A stretch of DNA of 64,000 nucleotides from Closterium sp. NIES-65 (GCA_948144175.1 CANXME010002591.1:1236501-1300500), one strand, 5' to 3'. Counted from the first letter of the stretch, positions 34,148 to 45,264 are shown. Numbers and translations are program-made. The notes: a model not told the origin generated them from the letters alone.

Positions 34148-34760
34148 GGGCAAAACCTTACAGTGCCCATGACGTCGAGTCCGGACAACCCAACACCACA
34201 TGCACAGGAATTCGCCGAAATTCTGCAAGCTGCCCGCACCAGAGCCGCAGAAGCAATTAAACATCATCACTAAGCGCAATGCTGAACCCCACCGCCGCCC
34301 AGTCACATACGAGTCAGGGGATTACGTACTGCTCGACACGCAAAATCAGCGACTGCCCGACGTACCGAAACTTCGACCGCGCTACTGTGGCCCATTCCAA
34401 ATCAGCCACATGATTACGCCAGTAACCGCGCACCTACTGTTACCGACCGACTGGTACATCAGCCCATCGTTCCACGTCAGCCTACTTCGCCCATACATCC
34501 CAACCACCAGCCAATTGCCTCGCCACCGCCCGCATTCCATGACTCGCCCTGCATCAGAGCCGATCATCGAGCTCGAAAAAATCCGGAGCCATTGAATCCG
34601 CCACCCCACGGGAATAAGGAGGATTGAATTCCTCGTTCGCTGGAAGGACCGCACGCCAACTGAAGATAGGTGGGTGCCCCTGGCCAACATCGAAAACCAC
34701 CCTGCCCTGCAAGTGTACCTGAGGAGCCGGGGATTCCGCGATATATACGCACTCGCGTAG
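34148..34760 (+). pseudogene. pol: Gypsy integrase C terminus with chromodomain-like end
   Basis: Continues the integrase after the stop at 34145, but the frame changes near 34250. The first part reads HAQEFAEILQAARTRAAEAI, the second DYVLLDTQNQRLPDVPKLRP then FHVSLLRPYIP. After a stop near 34594 comes EFLVRWKDRTPTEDRWVP, the typical chromodomain ending of chromoviruses, a domain known to direct integration to certain chromatin marks. Confidence 0.8.
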
Positions 34761-34796
34761 CGGAGAGGGCTTCTTGAGGGGGGGGGGGGGGGGTAG

Positions 34797-35099
34797 TGTA
34801 AGGAATTTTCTCGGCATTCCTTACGGAGCCGGACTACATGGCGTACAGCAACAGCCGTTGTTCGCCCGTTACTACTAACGGGACTTCGCCAACTTCGCGC
34901 TGCTGGCCCGGCCGTGTCGGCCTACGCTTCGGGACTAGCCCGAGCCTCGCTGCCAGCGTAGCACTAGCTAGTTCGCACGCACCGCATTACCGTTTGCATG
35001 TTTCGCGTATAAATGTTCGCTCATGCCTTCGCTCACATCTTTGTACTCGTTTGACACCTAAGTGCAATCCTCGCCACCTCGATCCTTGCACCCGTAATA
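34797..35099 (+). repeat. Gypsy 3' LTR
   Basis: Begins TGTAAGGAATTTTCTCGGCA after a run of 16 or more G (polypurine tract) and ends CCCGTAATA. It holds a TATA box at 35008-35013. The first bases form an inverted repeat, GTAAGGAA...TTCCTTAC. Confidence 0.9.
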
Positions 35100-35187
35100 G
35101 TTCTCCACCACAAATTATTAGCAAATGGTTGAATTGTAGCCTTGGCGCGTGATTACGAAGAGTGTACTTCAAGTATTCTGGATTCAT
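35100..35187. repeat. 88-bp flank duplication X, right copy
   Basis: Counterpart of 21903-21990, directly after the 3' LTR. The level of mismatch suggests the duplication is about as old as the gypsy insertion. Confidence 0.85.
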
Positions 35188-35416
35188 TCCACGAGAGCGT
35201 ATTTCAGTCGGCACAACCTGACTGACTGACCACGTAAAGCAAAACCCCAGGTTTCCCCATTTGGATCAGGGCAAACGTGTGGTTTTGTAGCAGTTTTCGG
35301 CTTTCCCGGCGCTACGAGGGAAGCCATAGCCTGTCTTGAGCTCTCCGTTGAGTTCTATTGACGGAAGGAGATCCCTCAATCTCGGTCTTGCTGCTCGTTC
35401 GAACGTTACGCCCGCC

Positions 35417-38400
35417 ATGGGGAAATCAGAGAACCCGCGGGTGTTTTTCGACATATCAATGAGCGGGAACAAGGCTCAACGTGTTGTGATGGAGGTGCGG
35501 TGAACGTTTTCAAATTTCGCTCCTCGTATTGCTCGCCGCTTGTTGCAAATCTCCTTGCTGTCATCCTTTTATCGGGTCCAGATTTCTGGGTCGATTTGAA
35601 AGTCACCTCATTTTTTTCCTGGCTCTCGATCAGTGATCCTTTCCCATGCATTTTCCCATTCGCGGCCATCGCGGTAACTCTCTCTGAGCGCTTGACCGAC
35701 ATTGGGCTCCATTAACCCTCCGCTACCTCGCAGCTATTCGCGGATGTGGTTCCGCGTACAGCGGAGAACTTCAGAGCGCTTTGCACGGGTACGCCCGTTT
35801 CTACTTTTCGAAGAGCTGGTTTGATGCTCGCTAAAGCAGTTCGATTGCCGCATTGCACGGATACCAGCTGTCACGTTCGTGAAACTGCGCACTTTTTTCC
35901 CTCCCCACCCTCCCTCCCCACTACTTCTTCCCCTCCTTTCCTTTTTTTTTTTCGTATTTATCAAACTCCGCCATGGCGAATCGTTATTATGACGTCCGTT
36001 ATTGCATTTAAATGATTATCACTATTATTCGCATGAACGCGCGTGGCAGGGGAGATGGGAGAGGGCAAGTTCACGCGCAAACCGCTCCATTTCAAGGGCA
36101 CCGTCTTCCACCGCGTCATACCGGGCTTCATGGCGCAGGTGCATTTTCTCTCTTTTCCCCCCTCCTTTCTAGGCGTTTCATATCTTAATCTTGCGCCTCA
36201 TCCTTTTGAGGCGCCTAAACAAAATGTCGCTCGTGCATTCGCTCTCCCTCCCTCCCTCCGTATACATTCTCATTCCCGCCCCCTTCTCCCAACCTGTCTA
36301 CCGTATCATCCCGTTCTGTGTCCTGTTCTCGGTTCTCGCGCGTGCCACCTCCCTTGCTTCGCCCGGACTTTTCGACAGCTAATCCCTCCTCTCCCCCCTC
36401 CTCCATTTCCCCTCTCGCATTCCCCCCCGGGCCTCTCTGTGCCTACGCCGTCGGGGCTTCTCAGGGTGGCGATTTCAGCAACAAGGACGGTACGTCCTTC
36501 CCGTTCTCCTTTCCACCCCTGCTCATGATTCTTATCCCCCTCTCCGCCTTGGCGTTAATTCGCCGCTGCCCGAGCACTTCACTGTTCCCTGTTCGGATCG
36601 CCGCACCACTCCACTGTTCACTGATCACGTGCTCATTGAGTTTTGGGGCCGCCATTGTTTCCTTTCCTGTGACTGTGACCCTTCAATGTTTTCTCTATCG
36701 TTCCTTCCGCCATTGCTTTTCCCCGGTCCCCTCCCCAAAACCCCTCCACTCTCTTACACATGCGCGCACGCACACTCGCCACTGTGAAAACAACCGGCGG
36801 TGGTCCAGGCACGGGAGGAGAGAGCATTTATGGCGGCAAGTTCGCAGGTCAGACCGACCGACCACATGCCTCCCTCATTGCATCCCTGGCTTTGTTACGC
36901 CCCTTTGAATATGCCCAGCTTCTTGCTGTAATCCCGCGCACCATATACCCGCGCACCATATACCCGCGCACCGTGCCTTGCCCTGTGCCGTTGTCTCAGC
37001 GAACGAGCTCTATCCATGTCACGTTCTCATGCGTCTACTGCGTGCATTCCATTCCTTCAGTCTCACTCGTTCTCTGCCTCAGCCCCCCCACCCCACCCCG
37101 TTCCCCCCCCAATTCTCTCCCATCCGCTCTCCTACCCTCCTCAACCTTTCCTCCACTCCTCCTGCTCCCCTCTCCAAGCGCATTCCATTCCACCCAAACC
37201 CCCGTCCCCCACTCCCCCATCCTGCCCGTGCGTGCTGTGTCCCCGTTCTCCCACCCACCCACCTCACGCGAACGGCAGACGAGAGCTTCAAGCTGCCGCA
37301 CGCGGCAGCGGGGACGCTATCCATGGCTAACGCGGGTCCCAACACGAACGGCAGCCAGTTCTTCCTCACCTTCAAAGCCACTCCGCACCTCGACGGGTGC
37401 GTTGTAGACCGGGGGAAGGGGGAGCGAGGGGGGGAGAGAGAAGGAAAGTGAGAGAGTGAGGGGGAGAGGCTGGGAAATTGAGAGTAGTGAGAGACGGACG
37501 GGGAGGAGTTGGGGAGCGGGGAGGAGAGCTGTGGCACGTCTGAAACTGAATCTGTTTAGCCTGACCGTTTCCCAGCCCACCAGCACCATCCCGCTGTTCT
37601 TGATTTGCGTTCTTGCCCCTCTTCCCCCGTCGCTCCTCTTCCCTCTTTCTCCAACGTTTCCCTCCTCCGCCCCTTCCCCCCCTCACCCACCGCTAGCGTC
37701 CCCCGTTTTCCAAGCCCCTCCCTCCCCCGTCCCACCCCCACCCCACCATCTTTCCCCCCTCCCTCGCGTGCGCAGCGAGCACGTGGTGTTCGGGCGAGTG
37801 GTGGAGGGAATGGAGGTGGTGGAAATCCCGCCCACACGGCTTTTGAGGCGCCTCAAAAGTGGTGGAGGGAATGGACGTGGTGGAAAGCCAGCCCACACGG
37901 TTGAGGAGTGCCTTGCTCCTCCACTTCCTCACCGCTCATCCCCCTCGCTCCACTTCCCTCCCCTTTCCTTTTCCTTCCCCAATACCCCCTCCTCTCCCCC
38001 AATCCCCCCCTTGGCCCCTCCATCTCTCCCACTTTCCCTCTTCCCGCTCTCCTCTCCACCTTCCCGCCCTTTGCCTCTGTAGCAAGCACGTGGTGTTTGG
38101 GCGAGTGGTGGAGGGAATGGAGGTGGTGCGCGCCATGGAGAGCCAGCCCACGGGGGACAGGGACCGCCCCGTGTTCCCCATCAAGATCACCAAGTGCGGC
38201 CAGCTGCCTGCTGCTGCTGTTGCTGCTAGCGGCGGGAAGAGCGGGAAGAAGGCGCGAGGAGAGGAGAAGGAGAAGGGCGAGGAGGAGGACGAGGAGGAGG
38301 AAGAGGGTGGGAAGGGAGGGAAGGGCGGGAAGAGCGGGAAAGGGAAGGAGAAAGAGAAGGAGAAGAGGAAGGAGGAGAAAGGGAAGAAGCGGCGACGGGG

Positions 38401-41400
38401 AGAGAGTTCTGAGGAAGAGAGTGAGGAGGAGGAAGAGGACGAGGAGGACGAGGAGGAGGAAGAGGAGGAGAAGGGGCGTAGCAAGGGAAAGAAGAAGAAG
38501 GGCGGTGGGAAGGGAGGTGGCAGTAAGGGAAAGGGCAAGAAGGCAAAGAAGGGAAAGCAGGGGATGAAGAAGAAGCGTGGGAAGGACGGTGGGAAGCGTG
38601 GGAGTAAGAGGAGGAGAAAGGATGAGTGGAGCAGTGACGAGAGCAGTGAAAGTGACTCTGACGAGTCGTCTTCTTCTGATTCTGATGCTAGTTCGGACTC
38701 CCGAAGCAGCTCGTCAGGCTCGGAAGGCTCATCGGATAGCCGAAGCTCAGAGTCAGGCTCGGAGTCTGACAGCAGCAGCTCTGATGGGAGTGAGAGGAAG
38801 AGGAAAAAGGGAAAGGGGAAGAGGGTTGGGAAGGGGAAGGCTCGTGGAAAGGGGTCTGGTAAGAAGGAAGATGAAAGGAAGGGGAAGGGATCTGTGAAGG
38901 GCAAGGGGAACGACGGAGGGGAGAAAATTAAGGGCAAAGGGAAGCATGGGAGTGGGAGGAAGGATGACGGTTACTGGGAGGTGAATGAGGACGAGGAAGG
39001 GAAGGGGAAGGGGAAGGATAAGGAGAAGGGGGAGGGGAAGGGGAGGGAGAAGGAAAAGGAGAAGGGGAAGAAGGCGAGGAAGGACGAGGAGATGGGAGAT
39101 GGCAAAGAGGAGGAACTGAAGGTGCAGGGGTCGAAGGGTAAACGGCAAGAGGAGGATGAGAGTGAGGATGAGCAGAGAAAGGGGAAGGGGCAAGGTCGGG
39201 GAAAGGAGGAGGAGGGGAAGAAGGGAACGAAGCAGGTCCAGGAGAAGGGCAGAGGCAAAGGGGAGAAGGAAGGGCGAGGAGGAAAGGGCAAGGGAGGGAG
39301 CACGAGCAAGGGGAAGAAGAAGAGGTATGAGAGGTGGGAATGGAAGGTGAATACCTCTTGAGGCGCTGTAATAGAAGTGGTAGGTTAGGTGGGATGGGAA
39401 GGTGAAGGAATGCGGTGGTGAATGCTTTGACGCACACTCTGTATTTGTATAGTATGGCATTGCCAGGTAGGCTGTCTGTCAGGTTTTGTGTCAGGTGGGT
39501 CGTGGTCAGGAATGGGTGCTCTTTCTCTTGGCGTTTGATGAAGCCTGGCTGTTGCCAGGAGGGTCGCACTGGCAATCAGAGAGTCGCACGCACGCACGCG
39601 CGCGCGCCGACTGCTCTTGGTGTGCTGCAAGCAGGGTAGCCGAACTAGGCCCACAACGTGGTCGTTCGTCGGTCGCTCTACTGGCAGTTAGAGTCACACG
39701 CACTGTGCACGCTGTCTGGTTCTTGGTTTGCATATGTGCGTCTGAGTAGCAGCAAGCCGGCTTCTTGGCTAGTCTGAGGTGCGCTCTCAAGTGCTGTGGT
39801 TAGATCTGTCTGAGGGAAAGTAAGCTGGGCTTGTGGGGTGGTGGTGTGTGTGTGTCTGTGGCGCTTTAGAGGCAATGCTCAGAGTGCTCTCTCAGGTGCT
39901 GATACCGCGGAGTTGTGCCTCTCTGTGTGGTGTTGTGTGTTGCTGTGTGGTGCTGTGTTGTGCTGTGTTGTGCTGTGTGTTGCTGTGTGGTGCTGTGTGG
40001 TGCTGTGTGGTGCTGTGTGGTGCTGTGTGATGCTGTGTGATGCTGTGTGTTGCTGTGTGGTGCTGTGTGTTGCTGTGTGGTGCTGTGTGGTGCTGTGTGG
40101 TGTTGTGTGGTGCTGTGTGGTGCTGTGTGTTGCTGTGTGGTGCTGTGTGGTGCTGTGTGTTGCTGTGTGGTGCTGTGTGTTGCTGTGTGGTGCTGTGTGG
40201 TTCTGTGTGTTGCCGTATGGTGCTGTGTGGTGCTGTGTGGCGCTGTGTGTTGCTGTGTTGCAGTAAGTACTCGGACGAGGAGGAGTCAGACAGTGGTGCA
40301 TCCAGATCATCTAGCGAGAGCAGCAGCAGCAGCAGCAGCAGTGAGGACGAGGAGGAAGAGAGGCCGTCTCGCAAGGGCAAGGGTGAGTCAAAAGGCAGCA
40401 AAAGAAGTGGGGGTAGGGTCGGATAAGAGATTATGGTTGTTTGAGACGTCATGAAGCACCGGATTGTGCAGGATTTAGGGTGTGCGGATGGGGAGGGGAG
40501 GGGGAGGGGAAGGGAGGGAGAGGGGAAGGGGAAGAAAGGGGGGGAGGGGGAGGGGAAGAAAGGGGGGGAGGGGGAGGGGAAGAAAGGGGGGGAGGGGGAG
40601 GGGAAGAAAGGGGGGGAGAGGGAGGGGAAGAAAGGGGGGGAGGGGTAGGGGAAGCAAGGGGGGGAGAGGGAGGGGAAGAAAGGGGGGGAGGGGGATGGGG
40701 ATGGGGATGGGGATGGGGATGGGGATGGGAGGGGAAGAGTGGGGGTAAGCATGGGAATGAAGAGGTTGCCAGTTGCACGGTTTGCACTGTTTGCAGTGTT
40801 TGCAGTGTTTGCACTGTGAACTACCTGCTCTGCTGCTAGTAGTTGCTTCCTCATCTCTAGCTCCCTGGCTTTAATTGTGCGCTTCTGATTGCTTTCTTGC
40901 CATACATTGTGTTGCGGACTGTGGTGTACTGTGTGATGATTTGCTGTGCGGTGCTGTGTGGTGCGTTTCTGTGCTGTGCTGGTATTTGGTTCCACTGGAC
41001 TGGCTGCTGGTGTGCAGGGAAGGGCCACGGGGTCAAAAAGGTTGAGCAGGAGTCGGGAAAGCGAGACGGGAAGGAGAAGGGTGACAAGGGAAAGAGCAGT
41101 CAGAAGAATCGAGCAGAGAGGAAGCAGAGCAGTGGCGGGCGCAAACCCCAGGCACAAGAGATGGAGGCAGAGCGTGAGACAGAGCGTGAGGAGGAAGGTG
41201 GGAAAAGGAAGGCCAGAAAGCTCTCAGGAAAGGTTGATTCGGACGCAAGGGAAGATGGAGTCGGTGATCGGGGGGATGAGGGAAGGGCAGAGGCGAGGCG
41301 AGAGGAGGCGGGTAGCGATTACGATAGCGATAGGCCAAGAGGGAGAGCTGGGAGAGAGGATAAGGACGCTGCTGGTGAGAAGAAGGCAAGGAGGAAGGGG

Positions 41401-44400
41401 AGTGAGAGGATGAAAGGGGATGGTGGGAAGGAAGATGTTGTGGAGAAAGGGGTTGTGGAGGAGGGTGGAGCGGAGCAGGAAGGAGGTGTGGTGGAAGAGA
41501 GGCGTGAAAAGGTGAGGGTGGAGGGAGGAGGCAAGGGGAGGCGGGGATCTGGTAGAGGGAAAGCTGAGTATAACGAGGAGGAGGAGGAGAAGGAGAAGGA
41601 GAAGAAGGGGGGGGACCAGGTGGAGGAAGAGGATTGGGGTGGGGATGTGGATAGGATGGCAATGGAGACAGACAGGGGCGTGGGTGGAGGAGGAGATGGA
41701 GGACAGGGAGGGAAGGCGAGCAGGGGAGATGGTGCAGGCAGAGGGAGGCTGCTGAAGGGAAGCAGCGGCGCAAGAAGCAGGTCACGTTCCCGCTCTCCTC
41801 ATCGTTCCCCCGCTCCCCAGCGATACCGCTCCCCCGCCCGTTCCCGCTCTCCCCTCCGCTCCTGTTCTCCCCGGAAGTACCGCTCCCCTCCTCACTCCCG
41901 CTCGCCTTCCCGTTCCCCGACCCCTCCTCCACGCAAGCACGCTGCTGGGAGTGTGCATGACAGGCTGGGTGGGAGGCTGGGTGCAGCCCCTGCTGCTGCA
42001 GCGGCTGCTGTTGTCGCTGCAGCTGCTGCTGCTGCCGCTGCTGACACTGCCGCTGCTCTCCCAGCAGGAGTAATCCCGCCAGTTGAGACACTTACCCCTG
42101 CCTCAGCCGCAAGTGGTGATGCTGCTGCTGCTGCTGCTCCTGCTTATGGTGGTGATGCTGGGGGTGGTGGAGGTCCGTTGCGGGTGCGCAAGGGCAGGGG
42201 GTTTTCGCAGCAGTTTGCGTTTGCTCGCAAGTACCGAACTCCGTCCCCCTCCCCTGAGCCGCTCCCCCCTGCAAGGTTCAGAGGCAGGGGCTATGGGGGC
42301 GGGTATGGGGAGGGCGGAAGGGGGGATGGCTACAGCAGAGGGAGGCTTTATGGCCGCAGGTGAGAAGGGACCGTGTTGACAGGTGGTCTTTTTTTCTTGA
42401 CAAGTAGCATGTGCCATGCTGCATGTGTGCATGGTGCGACGTGGTCGTTTCTTAACATGCGCTGTGCGAAGATGTATAGTGGAGCTCCTTGACATGCGAA
42501 ATGAGCTCTACTCATTGCTGAATGAACCCTGAATGTGTGCTGAATGTGTGTTGAATGTGTGCTGAATGTGTGCTGAATGTGTGCTGAATGTGTGCTGAAT
42601 GTGTGCTGAATGTGTGCTGAATGTGTGTTGAATGTGTGCTGAATGTGTGCTGAATGTGTGTTGAATGTGTGCTGAATGTGTGCTGAATGTGTGCTGAATG
42701 TGTGCTGAATGTGTGCTGAATGTGTGCTGAATGTTTGCTGAATGTGTGCTGAATGTGTGCTGAATGTGTGCTGAATGTTTGCTGAATGTGTGCTGAATGT
42801 TTGCTGAATGTGTGCTGAATGTGTGCTGAATGTGTGCTGAATGTGTGTTGAATGTGTGCTGAATGCGTGCTGAATGTGTGCTGAATGCGTGCTGAATGTG
42901 TGCTGAATGTGTGCTGAATGTGTGCTGAATGTGTGTTGAATGTGTGCTGAATGTGTGCTGAATGCGTGCTGAATGCGTGCTGAATGCGTGCTGAATGTGT
43001 GCTGAATGTGTGCTGAATGTGTGCTGAATGTTTGCTGAATGTGTGCTGAATGTGTGCTGAATGTTTGCTGAATGTTTGCTGAATGTTTGCTGAATGTGTG
43101 TTGAATGTGTGCTGAATGTGTGCTGAATGTGTGCTGAATGTGTGCTGAATGTGTGCTGAATGTGTGCTGAATGTGTGCTGAATGTGTGCTGAATGTGTGC
43201 TGAATGTGTGCTGAATGTGTGCTGAATGTGTGCTGAATGTGTGCTGAATGTGTGCTGAATGTGTGCTGAATGTGTGTTGAATGTGTGCTGAATGTGTGCT
43301 GAATGTGTGCTGAATGTGTGCTGAATGTGTGCTGAATGTGTGTTGAATGTGTGCTGAATGTGTGTTGAATGTGTGCTGAATGTGTGCTGAATGTGTGCTG
43401 AATGTGTGCTGAATGTGTGTTGAATGTGTGTTGAATGTGTGCTGAATGTGTGCTGAATGTGATCCAAGCCTCCCTACTACTATCCCTTCCTTCCCTTCTC
43501 TCCCCACCATGGCAAGGGAGTATGACGATGGCAGGGGAGGGAGTGGCAGGGGATGGGGAAGTGGAGGGGGACGGTACCGGGACCGTAGCGACAGCCCTCC
43601 GCCCCGCAGGAGAAGCCCTGATTGGTCGAGAAGCCCGCCGAGAAGAAGGGGGCGAGGACGGGGCAGGTGAGAGGCTTAGGCCCCGGTTTTCACTCGGTGA
43701 ATAAGAAGTGCAGGAGGTGCAGGAGGTGCAGGGGGTGCAGGAAGCGCAGGAAGTGCACTGTACCCCCCTGATTGCTCCTTGCTTGGATCCACATATGGCT
43801 CACTGAGCGAGCGTTGTTTGATAGCTGCATGCATGTGATTTTGGTCACTGGGTTCACCTTGTCTAGGTGCATAACTATCTGTCGGTTGTGTGCTGTTTCG
43901 CTGCCTGCTCGCTCGCATCATCCCATAACGTCCCTCCCACCCTCATGTTCTTCCGACTGTAATATTCCCCCCACCCTAACGTCCCTCCCACCCTAACGTC
44001 CCTCCCACCTCCCACCCTAACGTCCCTCCCACCCTAACGTCCCTCCCTCCCTAGCGTCCCTCCCACCCTATCGTCCCTCCCACCCTAACCTCCCTCCCAC
44101 CCTAACGTCCCTCCCACCCTAACGTCCCTCCCACCCTAACGTCCCTCCCACCCTAACGTCCCTCCCACCCTAACGTTCCCCTTATCAGGTACCAGTCTCC
44201 TTCCAGCCGTAGCACCTCATACAGCCGTAGCCGCAGCCGCACCCGCAGCCGAAGCCGCAGCCGCAGCTACACGCCTCCCCGTGCACGCACCACCACCGCC
44301 ACACGTGCCCGCTCCCCCAGCCTCTCTCTCTCGCCCCCTCCCCGTCGCTCTGCCCGCGACAAGCTCACCACCCGCAATGCCAGCCCCCACATGGCACCAG

Positions 44401-44765
44401 CTGAGGCTGCTGCTGACAGTGGGGGTGGTGGGGGTGGTGGTGGTGGTCTGACCACTGTGAGGCGGGCATGTGGCACTGCAGGATTGGATGGGGAGCAGGG
44501 AGGGGGTGGTGGTGGCAGGGGCGGCGAGGGGTCCGTAGCGGCAGCAGCAACTGCAGGAAATGCAGGAGGAGATGCAGGAGTGGGGACAGTAGCTTCCCCG
44601 TCTCCTGTGGGAATGAGGTCTCCCAAGGAGACCAGTGGAGGTGGTTCTGGCTTGGGGAATGCTGCTGATGCAGGTGCTGATGGTGAGCGGTCAGTGCGAC
44701 TAGGTGGCAGGGAGGGTAGGCTGAGGAGGCAGAGGGAGGATGATGAGGAGGAGGAGAGCGATTGA
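35417..44765 (+). CDS. SR-type cyclophilin peptidyl-prolyl isomerase (11 exons, 1277 aa)
   Basis: Exons: 35417-35494, 35734-35788, 36050-36138, 36465-36489, 36809-36847, 37279-37396, 38083-39324, 40264-40382, 41018-42359, 43517-43666, 44189-44765; all have GT-AG junctions and join in frame. Residues 1 to about 175 are a cyclophilin domain with catalytic R66, F71, M72 and Q74 in [24 protein letters not shown], and [15 protein letters not shown]. The cyclosporin-contact Trp is His (H132, ATPHLDG), as in other SR cyclophilins. The tail is Lys/Glu-rich, then Ser/Asp-rich, then RS dipeptides ([13 protein letters not shown]) and a Gly-rich end. This is the architecture of plant CYP63/CYP95 and animal PPIG: nuclear-speckle proteins interacting with SR splicing factors. 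Introns are full of minisatellites and dead exon copies. Confidence 0.93.
37776..37905 (+). repeat. Dead partial copies of cyclophilin exon 7 around a 20-bp perfect palindrome
   Basis: 37776-37839 copies the start of exon 7 ([15 protein letters not shown]) with an intact CAG acceptor; 37858-37901 repeats its second half. Between them is CTTTTGAGGCGCCTCAAAAG (37840-37859), a perfect 20-bp palindrome. The second copy is followed by TTGAGGAGTGCCTTG, a decayed similar palindrome. The exon at 38083 continues into the conserved end of the domain ([13 protein letters not shown]), so the upstream copies are probably unused. Confidence 0.85.
39331..39406. repeat. Short duplication around a TTGAGGCGCT palindrome, start of cyclophilin intron 7
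   Basis: GAGGTGGGAATGGAAGGTGAA (39331) recurs as TAGGTGGGATGGGAAGGTGAA (39386). Between them is CTTGAGGCGCTGTAA, a diverged member of the GAG-N-CG-N'-CTC palindrome set. It lies just downstream of the splice donor at 39325. Confidence 0.6.
39925..40262. repeat. TGCTGTGTGG minisatellite in cyclophilin intron 7
   Basis: Roughly 33 copies of a 10-bp unit run up to the splice acceptor at 40262-40263. The long minus- and plus-strand frames in it are artefacts. Confidence 0.95.
40410..40490. repeat. Diverged duplication around TTTGAGACGTCATGAA, cyclophilin intron 8
   Basis: CGGATAAGAGATTATGGTTGT (40420) and CGGATTGTGCAGGATTTAGG (40460) look like diverged copies flanking GAGACGTC (40443-40450). 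The weakest of the palindrome-duplication loci. Confidence 0.4.
40493..40735. repeat. Polypurine minisatellite (GGGGAGGGGGAGGGGAAGAAA) in cyclophilin intron 8
   Basis: Nearly pure G/A on the plus strand: about seven 20-21-bp units, then GGGGAT repeats. G-tract spacing would allow G-quadruplex or triplex structures. Confidence 0.9.
42528..43462. repeat. 11-bp minisatellite (TGAATGTGTGC), about 85 copies, cyclophilin intron 9
   Basis: An uninterrupted 0.93-kb array of an 11-bp unit with C/T and G/T variants. Three units make 33 bp, so minus-strand frames stay open and read as an 11-residue His-rich repeat; I treat that as an artefact. Confidence 0.97.
43935..44178. repeat. 17-bp minisatellite (CCTCCCACCCTAACGTC), cyclophilin intron 10
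   Basis: About 14 copies of a 17-bp unit, with a few shortened ones, ending just before the splice acceptor of the last exon. CCCTAA occurs once per unit but the period is not telomeric. Confidence 0.92.
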
Positions 44766-45264
44766 TCGTCTGCTTTGTGGCTGCTCTGGTGCCTTGTGCT
44801 GGTTTGTTCAAGTGGGGTGGCTTCATCCTTCCAACCAGCTAGAATCCGTGTTTCCACCTTGCTTCCAGATTTTAAGTATCTACAGGATCAGAGTTTCACC
44901 AGGGGGAAATCGATACCGTAACTGAAGAGTTACCTAGTAGTAACATAGGATGTGTCCTTTTAGCCCTGCTGTGGTTCATGCAGGGTTACTATCCGTTTGT
45001 TATCCGCCTTGACGTGAAGGGGCATAAAATACGGAGCAAACCCGGCACTATGGCAATCGCACAAAGAATACACAGAGAATTGCTGGCAAAATACAAGCAG
45101 GCAACGGCAGCTTTTACTGTACACTGTGGCTCTTCAGCCATCATTGCACAGCTTGGGTGTGCTATGACAAGGCCTTATGTCTTATCTCTCTGAGATGTGG
45201 TGCTGGACTACCATAGCTGCTTTGTGGGCTGGGCTGTTTGAAGATTCTCGCAAAACCATTGATG
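44766..45264. other. Cyclophilin 3' flank, no gene recognised
   Basis: A short frame at 44978-45193 (starting MQGYYPFVIRLDVKG) has normal-looking composition but no recognisable domain; it may be 3' UTR or an unrecognised small gene. The YR element's end repeat starts at 45265. Confidence 0.4.

Larger units (their letters stand above)
21992..35099 (+). mobile_element. Ty3/gypsy LTR retrotransposon (chromovirus type), decayed and interrupted
   Basis: LTRs at 21992-22297 and 34797-35099 in direct orientation enclose, in order, Gag with zinc knuckle, aspartic protease, reverse transcriptase, RNase H, integrase and a chromodomain-like C terminus, the gypsy order. The primer site TTGGTATCAGAGCC starts at 22299 and a G-rich polypurine tract ends at about 34793. 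Several in-frame stops and a frameshift mean this copy cannot encode its proteins. A young copia element splits pol between 24340 and 31989. Confidence 0.93.

Noticed and set aside
39838..40310. Cys/Val-rich or His/Thr-rich repeat proteins on either strand
   Set aside because: TGCTGTGTGG minisatellite inside an intron that ends at a supported splice acceptor.
42508..43510. Two long minus-strand frames encoding an 11-residue His/Thr/Ser repeat
   Set aside because: They are produced by the 11-bp minisatellite, whose period is not a multiple of three and which has no stop in these frames; it lies in a cyclophilin intron.
43935..44178. CCCTAA-containing repeats as an interstitial telomere
   Set aside because: The period is 17 bp with CGTCCCTCCCAC between; not a telomeric heptamer or hexamer array.
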